Shown: piece by piece, positions 17,922-28,147 of the stretch
How the letters are laid out: the number at the start of each line of letters is the position of its first letter
Numbering within the stretch: position 1 is the first letter of the stretch
Source: Roseovarius sp.
GTDB lineage: Bacteria > Pseudomonadota > Alphaproteobacteria > Rhodobacterales > Rhodobacteraceae
Assembly: GCA_021775255.1 (NCBI GenBank)
Contig: JAJFIA010000001.1
Span: forward strand, 372,001-436,000
Direction: 5' to 3'
Length of the DNA stretch: 64,000 nucleotides
The notes under the pieces: model-generated
What the model saw: the letters and a program-made list of their open reading frames with translations, nothing else
Database searches by the model: none
What the model was told of the DNA's origin: nothing
Position numbers and translations under genes: made by a program

Positions 17922-19936
17922 GCATTCCACAGCCTTGCGCCGGTGATCTGGCGCGCGCTCACCACCCGCAGGGCCTTGCGCGCGTCGTAAAGCCCGTAAA
18001 GTGCCAATGCCCCGGTCTGGCGCAGGCTGCCGGGGTGAATGACGGTACAGGGCAAATCCGCATGCGGCGGGGATACATTCATCACCACCCACTCGGCCTT
18101 GTCACAGGTGGTTAACGCCTGAGCGGCGCGTTTGCCTCTGATTGCGGTGATGCGAAGCGATGAAGGCCTCACCTTGTTCCACCGCTCCGCTGCATTGATC
18201 TGCTGCGCCGCATCGCCGTCATTTTCAAGCCAGTTGCGGGCGACAAACCCGTCACTGCGCTCGCGGTTCATGGCGCGGCCCGCATCGGTCATTACCCCCA
18301 CAAGCCCGCCGCTCTCGGAAATCAGCACATCCGGCCGTTCGGTCCCGGCCCAGAGCATGAAAGCAATCGCTGCCGGGGCCAGCCCCAACATCCGCGCCCG
18401 CCCCTGCCAGAGCATCAAAAACAGCACCCCCAGGGCCAGCATCGGCAACACCACAGGATCCGGGCTCATCACCGTGCCGCGCGCGCCCTCAAGCCCCGAT
18501 ACCCAATGCGCCACGCCCAGTATCCAGCGCAATCCAAGCCCCATCGGCCAAAGCGCGATCCAGTCCAGCCCGAGAGGCATCAAAAGGGCGGCAATCACTG
18601 CCGCGGGCATCACCAAAGCCCCCATCAACGGCACGCTCAGCAGGTTCGCCAACAGGCCAAAATGTGCAATCTGGTTGAAATGCGCCGCCGCCAGCGGGGC
18701 GGTGGCCAGCCCGGCCACAAAGGATGAAATCACCACCGCCATCACCGGCCGCAGCCATCCAGGGCCAAATGGCACCTGATGATCGCGCATCAGGCCAAAC
18801 ACCGCCACCAGGGCGGTCGTTGCGGCAAATGACATCTGAAACCCCGGCCCCATCAGCGCCTCGGGCTGCAGGATCAGCACAATCAGCGCCGCCAGTGCCA
18901 CCGCCCGCAGGCTCAGCACCCGCCGGTCAAACAACACCGCCAACAGCGCCACCGCGACCATCACAAAGGCGCGCTCGGTGGCGACATTCCCGCCCGACAG
19001 CGCCAGATACCCGGCGGCCACGATCATGGCCATCACCGCAGAAATCTTCTTGGCCGGAAGCCGCAACCCCACCACCGGCACCGCCGCAAACCCAAGCCGG
19101 AAGAAGGCAAAAACAAACCCCGCCAACAGCCCCATATGCAGCCCCGATATGGCCAGCAAATGCGCCAGGTTCGACACTCTGAGCGCTTTCAACGTTTCCT
19201 GCCCGATGCCGGAACGGTCCCCGGTCATGATCGCCGCGGCAAAGGCGCCCGGCTCGCCCGGCAGCGCCGCCTGCACCCGTTTCGAGATCGCCAATCGCGC
19301 CGCCAGCAGCCATTGCGAGCCATCCGGAGCGGCCAGCGCCAGAACCGGCGAGCCTGTATAACCCACCGCCCCCAGCTTCAAAAACCACGCATGGCGCTGG
19401 AAATCAAAACCGCCGGGCTCAACCGGCCCGCCGGGCTTTGACAGATGCGCGCTGGTGATCACCCGAAGCCCGGCCACAGGCGTTATGAACCCCTGATTGC
19501 CCTGCAGGGAAATCCGCACCCGCGCCGGGGTTTTTTCGGGCGATACATTGCGCAGCACAACCTGGTCGAGCGTCAGCCTTGTGGCATCCTTGCCGGATCG
19601 GTCAATGCCGATAATCCGCCCCTCAACCGGGCCATAATAGCGCCAGCCCAGCACCGGTTCGGCCATCTGATGCGCCCTCAGCCCCGCCAGACAAAACCCC
19701 GCCAGCGCCAGCGCAAACGCCATCATCACCGGCGACAAAAGCACAGGCACCCGCCACGCCAGCAGGGTTGATATAACCGCGCCAGCGCCCAGCCACAGGT
19801 AAACCACCGGCCCCGGCTCAAAATTGATCGCGAAATATGTGCCAATGCCGCAGGCCATGCATACCGGAGCCCAGGGAAACAGATGCCCCCTTTGCAGGTA
19901 AAGCGTGGCAATGAAAGAGCGCCAGACGCGCAACAC
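17915..19936 (-). CDS. comEC: ComEC/Rec2 family competence protein
   Basis: Inner-membrane channel predicted to carry single-stranded DNA into the cytoplasm during transformation. It has 673 residues with an N-terminal DUF4131 region (about 40-200) followed by the competence domain with about eight helices ([53 protein letters not shown]). The C-terminal part is soluble and shorter than a full metallo-beta-lactamase-like domain, as in many alphaproteobacterial members. Divergent from gltX with 90 bases between. In roseobacters comEC is also linked to gene-transfer-agent DNA uptake, relevant given the lysis cassette at 26.9-28.1 kb. Confidence 0.93.
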   Translation of the reverse strand: MLRVWRSFIATLYLQRGHLFPWAPVCMACGIGTYFAINFEPGPVVYLWLGAGAVISTLLAWRVPVLLSPVMMAFALALAGFCLAGLRAHQMAEPVLGWRYYGPVEGRIIGIDRSGKDATRLTLDQVVLRNVSPEKTPARVRISLQGNQGFITPVAGLRVITSAHLSKPGGPVEPGGFDFQRHAWFLKLGAVGYTGSPVLALAAPDGSQWLLAARLAISKRVQAALPGEPGAFAAAIMTGDRSGIGQETLKALRVSNLAHLLAISGLHMGLLAGFVFAFFRLGFAAVPVVGLRLPAKKISAVMAMIVAAGYLALSGGNVATERAFVMVAVALLAVLFDRRVLSLRAVALAALIVLILQPEALMGPGFQMSFAATTALVAVFGLMRDHQVPFGPGWLRPVMAVVISSFVAGLATAPLAAAHFNQIAHFGLLANLLSVPLMGALVMPAAVIAALLMPLGLDWIALWPMGLGLRWILGVAHWVSGLEGARGTVMSPDPVVLPMLALGVLFLMLWQGRARMLGLAPAAIAFMLWAGTERPDVLISESGGLVGVMTDAGRAMNRERSDGFVARNWLENDGDAAQQINAAERWNKVRPSSLRITAIRGKRAAQALTTCDKAEWVVMNVSPPHADLPCTVIHPGSLRQTGALALYGLYDARKALRVVSARQITGARLWNAQ

Positions 19937-20026
19937 TTGTCTCCCCTACTTGTCTCCATCAGGACAGGCCGATAGACAGGCGCAAAAGCTATCCCCCGCA
20001 CGGTTACCAAAAGGTTAATATCTCAG

Positions 20027-21436
20027 ATGTCGCAACAGGTCGTGACCCGCTTCCCCCCCTCGCCCACGGGGTTTTTACATATCGGCGGCGCCCGCACGGC
20101 GCTTTTCAACTGGCTATATGCGCGCCATCACGGCGGCACTTTCAAGCTCAGGATCGAGGACACCGATATTGCCCGCTCAACCCCCGAGGCAACGCAGGCC
20201 ATCCTTGACGGGATGAAATGGCTTGGCCTTGATCATGATGGCGAGGTGATCAGTCAGCTTGCCAATGCGCCGCGCCATCGCGAAATCGCCCTGCAGCTTC
20301 TTGAAAGCGGCAAGGCCTATAAATGCTTCTCGACACAGGAAGAAATTGCCGCTTTCCGTGAGGCCGCACAGGCCGGGAAACGCTCAACCCTGTTTCAAAG
20401 CCCTTGGCGCGATGCCAGAGCCGCAAGCCACCCGGATGCGCCCTATGTGATCCGGCTGCGCACCCCCAATGACGGCACCACCGTGATCCGCGATCAGGTT
20501 CAGGGCGAAGTCACCATCCGCAATGATCAGCTTGATGATATGATCCTGCTGCGCTCGGACAGCACACCGGTCTATATGCTGGCGGTGGTGGTGGATGATC
20601 ATGACATGGGCATCACCCATATCATCCGGGGCGATGATCACCTCAATAATGCCGCGCGGCAGATGGGCATTTATCAGGCCATGGGCTGGCCCCTGCCGGT
20701 TTACGCCCATATTCCGCTGATCCATGGCCCCGACGGCAAGAAACTGTCAAAACGCCACGGGGCGCTCGGGGTCGAAGAATATCAAAAAATGGGCTATCCG
20801 GCGGCCGGCATGCGCAATTATCTGGCGCGGTTGGGCTGGAGCCACGGGAATGATGAATTTTTCACCGATGCGCAGGCGATCGAGTGGTTTGATCTCAAGG
20901 GTATCGGTAAATCCCCGGCCCGGTTTGATTTCAAAAAGCTGGATAATATCTGTGGCCAGCATATCGCCGCCATGGATAATGCTGCACTGCTGCATGAATT
21001 GAAGGATTTTTGCGCCGTTACCGGCCAGCCCCCCCTGACACCGGCACAGATCACGATGTTTGAAAAGGCCATGTACTGCCTCAAGGAACGCGCCAAAACA
21101 TATCTGGAACTTATTGATAAGGCTGTATTTATTCTTGCAATCCGCCCCATTATACCTGATGAAAAATCGGCCGGACATCTGGATGATGTATCCCGAAGTA
21201 TACTGAAGGAATTGACGCCGCACCTGCGAAATGTTACATGGGAACGTGACGATATTGAGGCTGCTACAATGGCCTTTGCCGAAGCCCGAGAGATGAAATT
21301 CGGCAAACTGGCAGGGCCACTCAGAGCCGCTTTATCCGGTCGAAATGCAACACCCAGTGTGTTTGACATCATGTTTGTGCTTGGGCGCGAGGAAAGCGTC
21401 AACCGGCTTAATGATGCCGCCAATGGATCCGGTTAA
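20027..21436 (+). CDS. gltX: Glutamyl-tRNA synthetase
   Basis: Charges tRNA-Glu, and in many alphaproteobacteria tRNA-Gln as well. The 469-residue class I synthetase has the HIGH motif in [20 protein letters not shown], the KMSKS-equivalent [14 protein letters not shown] near residue 241, and the anticodon-binding C-terminal half. Divergent from comEC. It is followed 81 bases later by gltA. Codon use in the last third (for example ATA and AAA codons around 21100-21300) looks somewhat more AT-rich than its neighbours. Confidence 0.97.
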   Translation: MSQQVVTRFPPSPTGFLHIGGARTALFNWLYARHHGGTFKLRIEDTDIARSTPEATQAILDGMKWLGLDHDGEVISQLANAPRHREIALQLLESGKAYKCFSTQEEIAAFREAAQAGKRSTLFQSPWRDARAASHPDAPYVIRLRTPNDGTTVIRDQVQGEVTIRNDQLDDMILLRSDSTPVYMLAVVVDDHDMGITHIIRGDDHLNNAARQMGIYQAMGWPLPVYAHIPLIHGPDGKKLSKRHGALGVEEYQKMGYPAAGMRNYLARLGWSHGNDEFFTDAQAIEWFDLKGIGKSPARFDFKKLDNICGQHIAAMDNAALLHELKDFCAVTGQPPLTPAQITMFEKAMYCLKERAKTYLELIDKAVFILAIRPIIPDEKSAGHLDDVSRSILKELTPHLRNVTWERDDIEAATMAFAEAREMKFGKLAGPLRAALSGRNATPSVFDIMFVLGREESVNRLNDAANGSG

Positions 21437-21517
21437 CGCCCCCTTAAGGCGGAACCGCAATAAACAGCCCATATGCGCGATCCGGCGCGGGGCTGTGTAA
21501 AGAGAGAGGACGCCACC

Positions 21518-22813
21518 ATGACAAAAAGCAATAAATCCGCGACCCTGACGATTGACGGGAAAAGCCATGAGCTACCGGTTTTTTCGCCCACCGCGGGTCC
21601 GGACGTGGTGGATATCCGCAAGCTTTATGCTCAGGCGCATGTGTTCACCTATGATCCAGGTTTCACCTCAACCGCGAGCTGCGACAGCACCATCACCTTC
21701 ATCGACGGTGACAAGGGCGAGCTTTTGCATCGCGGCTATCCGATTGATCAACTGGCCGGCAAATCGCATTATCTTGAGGTCTGCTACCTGCTGCTTTACG
21801 GCGATCTGCCCTCGGCCTCGCAGCTCGAGGATTTCGAGGCCCGCGTGACCAATCATACCATGCTGCATGAACAGATGCATTTCCTGTTTCGCGGGTTTCG
21901 CCGCGATGCGCCACCGATGGCGATCATGGTGGGGGTTGTTGGGGCACTCAGCGCGTTTTACCATGACAGCACCGATATTTCCGACCCCTGGCAGCGCGAA
22001 GTTGCCTCGATCCGGATGGTTGCCAAGATGCCAACGATCGCAGCTATGGCATTTAAATATACGATCGGCCAACCCTTTGAATATCCTCGCAATGATCTGA
22101 GCTATGCGGCGAATTTCCTGCGCATGTGCTTTGCTGTTCCGGCCGAAAATTACGAGGTAAACCCGATCCTTGAGCGCGCCATGGACCGGATTTTCACCCT
22201 GCACGCGGATCATGAGCAAAATGCCTCAACCTCAACCGTGCGTCTGGCTTCAAGCTCGGGTGCCAATCCGTTTGCCTGTATTGCGGCGGGCATCGCCTGC
22301 CTGTGGGGGCCGGCCCATGGCGGCGCCAATCAGGCTTGCCTTGAAATGCTGCGCGAAATTGGCACGGTTGACCGGATCCCGGAATATATCAGGCGCGCCA
22401 AGGACAAGGATGATGATTTCCGCCTGATGGGCTTTGGCCACCGGGTTTATAAAAATTTCGATCCGCGCGCGACGGTTCTGAAACAATCCGCCGATGAGGT
22501 ACTCGAGCTTCTGGGTGTTGAAGATAACCCGGTGTTGCAGGTGGCCAAGGCATTGGAAAAAGCAGCATTGGCGGATGACTATTTCGCCGAGAAAAAGCTC
22601 TTTCCGAATGTCGATTTCTATTCCGGTATCATCCTTGAGGCGATGGGCTTTCCCACCTCGATGTTCACACCGATTTTCGCGGTATCCCGCACCGTTGGAT
22701 GGATTTCGCAATGGAAGGAAATGATCGCCGATCCACAGCTCAAAATTGGCCGCCCAAGGCAGCTCTACCACGGGGCCACCCTGCGCGATTACGTCGATAT
22801 CGAAAAGCGCTGA
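21518..22813 (+). CDS. gltA: Citrate synthase (type II)
   Basis: First step of the TCA cycle, condensing acetyl-CoA and oxaloacetate. It has 431 residues from the ATG at 21518, which is preceded by AGAGAGGA; the frame is open 45 bases further upstream. Catalytic segments are [17 protein letters not shown] (His), [15 protein letters not shown] (His) and [16 protein letters not shown] (Asp). The length and N-terminal beta domain ([17 protein letters not shown]) identify the hexameric, NADH-sensitive type known from Gram-negative bacteria. Confidence 0.97.
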   Translation: MTKSNKSATLTIDGKSHELPVFSPTAGPDVVDIRKLYAQAHVFTYDPGFTSTASCDSTITFIDGDKGELLHRGYPIDQLAGKSHYLEVCYLLLYGDLPSASQLEDFEARVTNHTMLHEQMHFLFRGFRRDAPPMAIMVGVVGALSAFYHDSTDISDPWQREVASIRMVAKMPTIAAMAFKYTIGQPFEYPRNDLSYAANFLRMCFAVPAENYEVNPILERAMDRIFTLHADHEQNASTSTVRLASSSGANPFACIAAGIACLWGPAHGGANQACLEMLREIGTVDRIPEYIRRAKDKDDDFRLMGFGHRVYKNFDPRATVLKQSADEVLELLGVEDNPVLQVAKALEKAALADDYFAEKKLFPNVDFYSGIILEAMGFPTSMFTPIFAVSRTVGWISQWKEMIADPQLKIGRPRQLYHGATLRDYVDIEKR

Positions 22814-22890
22814 GCAGCAGGTAACTTCATAAAAACCCCGCGAAGTTGCGGGAGGTGTGCGTGCAAATATATCAATTCAGCAGGACAGAT

Positions 22891-23535
22891 ATGACCAACA
22901 AAACTTCAACAAAAGTCACCCTCGAAGATGCCTATGCCATTGAAACAACACAAGATTGCGTTGATCTATATGCGAAATGGGCTGATACCTATGATGAAAG
23001 TTTCGCCCGGGAATATGATTATCACGCCCCCGATATAATTGCTGATACATATGCCGACCGCTGCTCTGATAAAACCGCGCCGGTGCTTGATATCGGCGCC
23101 GGCACCGGGTTGGTGTCTGAAGGGCTTGTCACCCGCGGCATCACCACTGTGGACGCCTTTGACATCTCAACCGAGATGCTCCGCGTTGCAAATCAAAAAG
23201 GCCTGTACCGCCGTCTGATCCAGGGCGATCTGACCAAAACCCTGGATATTCCCGATGCAAGCTATGACGGCATCACCTCGGCCGGCACCTTCACCCATGG
23301 CCATGTCGGCCCCGAGGCGCTGGATGAGCTGATCCGCATTGGCCGCCCCGGCGCGCTTTATGTGCTGAGCATTCGAAGCACAATCTTTGAAAGCGCGGGC
23401 TTCAGGGATAAGTTTGCTCAACTCGCGGCACAGATCCGCGAATTTGAAATCATCGAAAAATCGCTTTATGGCAAATCGGCCAGGCCGGATTTGCGCAGTT
23501 CAACCAGCTCTGTCACCATCTTTCGCAAGTCCTGA
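22891..23535 (+). CDS. Class I SAM-dependent methyltransferase
   Basis: A 214-residue protein with the SAM-binding motif VLDIGAGTGLVSEGLV (about residues 69-84), the acidic motif II DAFDISTEML and GDLTKTLDIPDASYDGITSAG. It resembles the UbiE/type-11 methyltransferases; the substrate is unknown. The ATG at 22891 is preferred over an in-frame upstream ATG at 22846, which lies on a GC hairpin (22837-22852) downstream of gltA. It converges on the enoyl-CoA hydratase gene with three bases between stops. Confidence 0.85.
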   Translation: MTNKTSTKVTLEDAYAIETTQDCVDLYAKWADTYDESFAREYDYHAPDIIADTYADRCSDKTAPVLDIGAGTGLVSEGLVTRGITTVDAFDISTEMLRVANQKGLYRRLIQGDLTKTLDIPDASYDGITSAGTFTHGHVGPEALDELIRIGRPGALYVLSIRSTIFESAGFRDKFAQLAAQIREFEIIEKSLYGKSARPDLRSSTSSVTIFRKS

Positions 23536-23538
23536 GCC

Positions 23539-24318
23539 TCAGCGCCCCTCGAATTTCGCCGCGCGCTTGTCAAGGAAGGCGACAACCCCTTCCTTGAAAT
23601 CCCTTGAATTGCCGCACCCGCCCTGCAATTTCGCCTCAAGATCAAGCTGCGCCTCAAAGCCATGCTCCCAGCTTTGCCGGATCGCGGTTTTCAGATGGCC
23701 ATAGGCCAGCGTCGGCCCCTTGGCCAGATGCGCCGCACGCGCGCGCCAGTGATCGGCAAAATCCGCATCCGCCACCGCCTCCCAGATCATGCCCCAGTTA
23801 CTGGCCTGTTCGGCACTGACCGGCTCGGCAAACAGCGCCGCCCCCATCGCCTTGGCAGCGCCCATCTGCCGCGGCAGCCAATAGGTGCCGCCGGCGTCAG
23901 GGATCAGGCCAATACGGGTAAAGGCCTGCACAAAATAGGCGCTGGTGCTGGCAATCACCACATCCGCCGCCAGCGCCAGATTGGCCCCCGCCCCCGCCGC
24001 CGGGCCGTTCACCGCGCTGATTGTCGGGATCGGGCAATCGGTGATGGCGCGCAGCATCGGCACATATTCATCGCGCAGCACCCGCTCCAGATCAAGTGCT
24101 GCCAACGTGCCGGTATCGCTCAGATCCTGCCCTGAACAAAACGCTTTTCCTGCCCCCGTCATCACCAAAACCCGCGCCTCACGGGCAGCAAACCGCGCCG
24201 CATCGGTGATCTCGGCGCGCATCTGCGTATTCAGCGCATTCATCTTGTCGGGGCGGTTGAGCGTCAGAACCGCGATATCCTCGCCAATCTCAAGCGTAAT
24301 TGTCTGATAGTCTTTCAT
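23539..24318 (-). CDS. Enoyl-CoA hydratase/isomerase family protein (PaaG-like)
   Basis: A 259-residue crotonase-fold enzyme. The oxyanion-hole motifs are GAGKAFCSGQDLSD (about residues 55-68) and VNGPAAGAGANLALAADVVIA (about 100-120), with IGLIPDAGGTYWLPR after them. The CSGQDL and PDAGGTY forms resemble PaaG-type 1,2-epoxyphenylacetyl-CoA isomerases, but no other paa genes are nearby, so a general fatty-acid role is equally possible. The start at 24318 has GGAAGG upstream; an in-frame ATG nine codons earlier has no such site. It lies downstream of ccmH. Confidence 0.88.
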   Translation of the reverse strand: MKDYQTITLEIGEDIAVLTLNRPDKMNALNTQMRAEITDAARFAAREARVLVMTGAGKAFCSGQDLSDTGTLAALDLERVLRDEYVPMLRAITDCPIPTISAVNGPAAGAGANLALAADVVIASTSAYFVQAFTRIGLIPDAGGTYWLPRQMGAAKAMGAALFAEPVSAEQASNWGMIWEAVADADFADHWRARAAHLAKGPTLAYGHLKTAIRQSWEHGFEAQLDLEAKLQGGCGNSRDFKEGVVAFLDKRAAKFEGR

Positions 24319-24396
24319 CGGGGCGGCCCTTCCTTGAAAAATCACTGGATGGGATCAAACCGCAAAACAGCCCGGCTTAAAACCCCCAACGGCGCG

Positions 24397-24849
24397 TCAC
24401 TCGCGCATAATCTCGGCCAGACGCGCCTTTTCCTCGTCGCTCAGCCCCGCGGGCGCGCCTTCTTCTGCCACAGACCGGCGCCGCAGATAGATCAGCGCAA
24501 TCCCCCCGCCCAGCAACAGCATCAAAGGCCCCGCCGCCCATAGCAGCAGGTTTGAGCCGCCTGCATTCGGCTTCAGCAGCACATATTCGCCGTAGCGCGC
24601 AACGATGAAATCTACCGCCGCCTTGTCGTCATCCCCCGCCACCAGCCGCTCGCGCACCAACAGCCGCAGATCACGCGCCAGTTCCGCATTTGAATCGTCA
24701 ATATTCTCATTGCGGCACACCAGGCAACGCAAGCCTTTTGAAATATCGCGCGCCCGCGCCTCAAGCGCCGGGTCATCCAGTATCTCATCGGGTTGCACCG
24801 CCCACACCGGTGCCGCCATCAGACAAAGGATCACGATCAGCCGCCTCAT
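24397..24849 (-). CDS. ccmH: Cytochrome c-type biogenesis protein CcmH
   Basis: Periplasmic membrane-anchored thiol oxidoreductase of cytochrome c maturation System I, presenting reduced apocytochrome to the CcmF lyase. The 150-residue protein has a signal peptide (residues 1-17), the redox pair Cys42 and Cys45 in LRCLVCRNENI, and one C-terminal membrane helix (LLLWAAGPLMLLLGGGIALIYL) with a short cytoplasmic tail. It overlaps ccmF by four bases. No separate CcmI is seen here. Confidence 0.95.
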   Translation of the reverse strand: MRRLIVILCLMAAPVWAVQPDEILDDPALEARARDISKGLRCLVCRNENIDDSNAELARDLRLLVRERLVAGDDDKAAVDFIVARYGEYVLLKPNAGGSNLLLWAAGPLMLLLGGGIALIYLRRRSVAEEGAPAGLSDEEKARLAEIMRE

Positions 24850-26822
24850 TCCGCCGGCACCCCGTCCATCGGGGCCTTGCGCGCCCCTGCCGCCACGCGA
24901 TAGCGCCGGTCACTCAGCGATAACGCGCCCCCCAGCGCCATCAATATCGCGCCGCCCCAGATCCAGTTGGCCAGCGGTTTGTAATAGCTGCGCATCGCCC
25001 ATCCGCCATCCGCCTGCGGATCACCGATCACCACATAAATATCGCGCATCACCCCGTTATCAATCGCCGCTTCGGTGGTCGGCATCCCCGCCACCGGATA
25101 AAACCGTTTTTCCGGGTAAAGCGTGCGGATCACATGGGTGCCTTTGGCCAGCGTCACCTCGGCCTGGGTGACACGGTAATTCGGGCCGTCAAACTTGCGC
25201 ACCCCGTCCAGCGTCAGGGTAAATCCTGCCAGATCAAAGCTTTCGCCGGGCTGCACCACCCGGATATCCTCAACATTCCAGGCCATCATCCCGGCAATAC
25301 CCGCGATTGTTATGCCCAGCCCGGCATGTGCCGTGGACTTGCCCCAATCGGCCCGCGGCAATCGCCTCAGCCTTTGTGCCCGCACCCGCAGCGCCCCGCG
25401 CCCGGTGCGGCTCCACAAATCCACGGCCGAGCCGGATACCAGCCACGCCGCCAGAAACAGGCCCACCGGCCCCAGCGCCGAGCGCCCGTTTTGCATGGCA
25501 TAAGCCAGCGCCCCCACCGCCACAGCCAGGGCAAACGGCCCCCGCAAGGCCCGCAATACCCGGCCCAGTTTCGCCCGCTTCCACGGCAGCATCGCCCCCA
25601 CCGGCAGGACCAGCCCCAGCGCCAGCATGAAAGGGGTGAATGCCAGGTTAAAGAACGGCTCTCCGACGGATAGCTTTCGTTCAAAGAAAAGCTCGGCCAC
25701 CAGCGGCCAGATGGTACCGGTAAAAACGACAAACGCCGCCACCGCCAGCAGGATGTTGTTGACCACCAGTGCGGATTCGCGGCTGATCAGCCCAAAAACG
25801 CCCCGCGCCTGCATCGCCCCCGCGCGCGCGGCAAACAGCGTCAGCGCGCCCATCATGAAAATCGCCAGAATGCCCAGCAAAAACACTCCGCGCGCCGGAT
25901 CGCTGGCAAAGGCATGCACCGATGTCAAAACGCCCGAGCGGGTGATAAATGCGCCCACCATGGAAAACCCGAAGGCAATAATCGCCAGCAATATCGTCCA
26001 GCTTTTCAACACGTCACGTTTCTCAACCACAATGGATGAATGCAGCAACGCCGCCGCGATCAGCCATGGCATGAAGCTTGCATTCTCAACAGGATCCCAG
26101 AACCAGAACCCGCCCCAGCCCAGCTCATAATAGGCCCACCAACTGCCCAGAGCGATGCCAATGGTCAGAAATATCCAGGCCGCCAGCGTATAGGGCCGCA
26201 CCCAGCGGCCCCAGGCGGCGTCGACCCGGCCCTCGATAAGGGCTGCCACCGCAAAGGAAAAGCTCATCGAAAGCCCGACATAGCCAAGATATAAAAACGG
26301 CGGATGAAACGCGAGGCCCGGATCCTGCAACAGCGGATTAAGCCCATGCCCGTCAAACGGCACCGGCAGCGGCACCCGCATGAACGGATTTGAGGTAAAC
26401 AGGATAAAGCCGAAAAACGCCGCGCCAATCATCGCCTGCACCGATAAAACCCGCGCCTTGAAACCCGGTGGCAATCCGGCCCCGCCAAGGGCTGCGAATG
26501 CGCCAAACATCGTCACGATCAGCACCCACAAAAGCATCGAGCCTTCATGATTGCCCCAGACCCCGGTGATTTTGTAAAGCATCGGTTTGGCGGAATGGCT
26601 GTTCAGCAGAACCACCCTGAGCGAGAAATCCGATGTCACAAACGCCCACATCAGAGCCGCAAATGCGCCCGCAGTCAGGGCAAACTGTATAATCGCCGCA
26701 GGGCCGGCCACGGCCATCCAGCCGGGCCAGCGTTTATGCGCACCAATCAGCGGCACAATGACCTGAAAGCAGGCAATAAAAAAGGCAAGGATCAGGGCGA
26801 AATGGCCAAATTCTGTAATCAT
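24846..26822 (-). CDS. ccmF: Heme lyase CcmF
   Basis: Core of the cytochrome c heme lyase complex in the inner membrane. The 658-residue protein has about fourteen helices with the WWD tryptophan-rich signature (WAYYELGWGGFWFWDPVENASFMPWLIAAALLHS condensed around residues 235-268) and conserved His residues in KITGVWGNHEGSMLLW and AFHPPFLYLGY. It overlaps ccmH downstream by four bases and is separated from ccmE by the endolysin-holin cassette. Confidence 0.97.
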   Translation of the reverse strand: MITEFGHFALILAFFIACFQVIVPLIGAHKRWPGWMAVAGPAAIIQFALTAGAFAALMWAFVTSDFSLRVVLLNSHSAKPMLYKITGVWGNHEGSMLLWVLIVTMFGAFAALGGAGLPPGFKARVLSVQAMIGAAFFGFILFTSNPFMRVPLPVPFDGHGLNPLLQDPGLAFHPPFLYLGYVGLSMSFSFAVAALIEGRVDAAWGRWVRPYTLAAWIFLTIGIALGSWWAYYELGWGGFWFWDPVENASFMPWLIAAALLHSSIVVEKRDVLKSWTILLAIIAFGFSMVGAFITRSGVLTSVHAFASDPARGVFLLGILAIFMMGALTLFAARAGAMQARGVFGLISRESALVVNNILLAVAAFVVFTGTIWPLVAELFFERKLSVGEPFFNLAFTPFMLALGLVLPVGAMLPWKRAKLGRVLRALRGPFALAVAVGALAYAMQNGRSALGPVGLFLAAWLVSGSAVDLWSRTGRGALRVRAQRLRRLPRADWGKSTAHAGLGITIAGIAGMMAWNVEDIRVVQPGESFDLAGFTLTLDGVRKFDGPNYRVTQAEVTLAKGTHVIRTLYPEKRFYPVAGMPTTEAAIDNGVMRDIYVVIGDPQADGGWAMRSYYKPLANWIWGGAILMALGGALSLSDRRYRVAAGARKAPMDGVPAE

Positions 26823-26900
26823 GCCCCCTTATAGGGCCACAGGCGCCACACGCCAACGGTAAAGCGCAGATAAACCTGTTCACATTGTCGCGGGGAGGGT

Positions 26901-27476
26901 TTATGCGCGGCTTGCCTGCCAGTCCTGCAACGCCGCATTATCGCCCGGCTCGACCGCCGCCAGCATCAGCGCCGCATCCGGCCCGGTATCGGCCACGCCG
27001 GGGCTGTCGGCCCGCAATTGGCGCAAGGCGCTGATATTGTCGATCACCTGCGGCGCACGCGCCAGTGTCGCCGCGATCGAGCGTTGAAATTCCTGCCCCT
27101 TCACCTGATGCCGCGCACCAAAGTAAAACGAAACGATCGCCCCCATCAGCCACCAAAGCGGCTCGGGCACCAGGGCAATCCCCTGCATCCGCTCGGCAAA
27201 CCAAATGGGATCACTCATCGCCATGACAAACAGGCCCAGCGTGCCCAGCGCCATCGCCGGGCGCGGCAGCCGGTTCAGCCCGTCAATGAAACGGTCAAAC
27301 CAACCCTTGCGGGTGTGTTTGAACTCGGCCGCAAGCTGCGCCATCGTCGCCGCCCGAATCTCTGCCGAACGGTTGTCCGCGGCATCGGCATTTACCCGAA
27401 ACACCTCAGCCGTTTCCACCAGCGCATTGCGCCCGCCGCCAAAAATCAGTGAAAGCGCCTGTCCGATCAAGCCCAT
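26901..27476 (-). CDS. Holin family protein (GTA-type)
   Basis: A 191-residue protein with a soluble N-terminal part (residues 1-70) and two clear hydrophobic segments (MALGTLGLFVMAMSDPIWF at about 75-95 and WWLMGAIVSFYFGARH at about 105-122), matching the 3TM-type holin family. A holin forms the membrane holes that release an endolysin to the cell wall. It overlaps the upstream endolysin by ten bases, so the two are translationally coupled. In Rhodobacter capsulatus a GH108 endolysin and holin pair outside the main cluster lyses cells to release gene transfer agent. I infer the same here; no other phage gene is near. Confidence 0.82.
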   Translation of the reverse strand: MGLIGQALSLIFGGGRNALVETAEVFRVNADAADNRSAEIRAATMAQLAAEFKHTRKGWFDRFIDGLNRLPRPAMALGTLGLFVMAMSDPIWFAERMQGIALVPEPLWWLMGAIVSFYFGARHQVKGQEFQRSIAATLARAPQVIDNISALRQLRADSPGVADTGPDAALMLAAVEPGDNAALQDWQASRA

Positions 27477-28078
27477 GCCGCAACCCTCTCATTAAATTCC
27501 GCCGGGCTGAGATGATATTTGGGCGAGATGAATTCCTCGGCCCGCCGGATCCAGCCGCCCTTGCCACCGGCTTGCGTGCGGGCATATTTGCGGCTCGCCG
27601 CGCGCCGGTCGGCCAGCCGGAAATAATAATTGCGCCGCGCAATGCCGTAAGCATCGGCGATATAGTCGGGTGCCGCGCGAAAGGCCGCCTTTGCCGCCGC
27701 CACCGTCTGCGGCCCGATAGCGCCGTCAATATCCACGTCTTGCCCCATCTGCCTGAGCAGCCGCTGCAAAATCTTCACCGCATTGCCACCGGCATTGACA
27801 TACATGTCAAACACGCTGGGATGCAGCACCTCGGGCAGTTTTGAAATGCCCGGGCGGCGATAATAATGATCAATGAAAATATCCTCGGCCTGCGCCCGGC
27901 TCAGCTCCCGCACATCCGCCACGCTCACCTGCCCGTCGCCCGTCAGATCAAGCCCAAGTCGGCGCATGGTGTGAATGGTTACGCCAAATTTAGTGGCCCC
28001 GCCGGGATCATCGGGATCATTGACAAAGCCGCCCTCGCGGGCAACGATTTCCCGGGCAATATCCGCAATATTTTGCAT
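27467..28078 (-). CDS. Glycoside hydrolase 108 endolysin
   Basis: A 203-residue peptidoglycan hydrolase. The catalytic Glu15 lies in VAREGGFVNDPDDPGGATKF, diagnostic of GH108 (N-acetylmuramidase). A C-terminal PG_binding_3 domain begins near residue 110 (GAIGPQTVAAAKAAF). A stretch LDLTGDGQVSVADV near residue 45 resembles a calcium-binding loop. No signal peptide is present, consistent with holin-dependent export. It lies 65 bases after ccmE and directly before the holin, inside the ccm operon. Confidence 0.9.
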   Translation of the reverse strand: MQNIADIAREIVAREGGFVNDPDDPGGATKFGVTIHTMRRLGLDLTGDGQVSVADVRELSRAQAEDIFIDHYYRRPGISKLPEVLHPSVFDMYVNAGGNAVKILQRLLRQMGQDVDIDGAIGPQTVAAAKAAFRAAPDYIADAYGIARRNYYFRLADRRAASRKYARTQAGGKGGWIRRAEEFISPKYHLSPAEFNERVAAWA

Positions 28079-28131
28079 GAGAACCGGCCCCGTTTACCAT
28101 CAGAATTGACGGGAATCTGGGGCACGATAGG

Positions 28132-28147
28132 TTAACGTTGGGCTTAA
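28132..28147. promoter_or_regulatory. CtrA-like paired TTAA motif
   Basis: TTAA-N8-TTAA covers the ccmE stop, 54 bases upstream of the endolysin start. CtrA sites are normally TTAA-N7-TTAA, so the spacing is off by one. It is noted because CtrA controls gene-transfer-agent lysis genes in Rhodobacterales; chance occurrence is likely enough that confidence is low. Confidence 0.2.

Noticed and set aside
26901-28078. Prophage remnant
   Set aside because: Only endolysin and holin are present, both intact and overlapping, with no integrase, attachment site or structural genes; a GTA lysis cassette explains them better.
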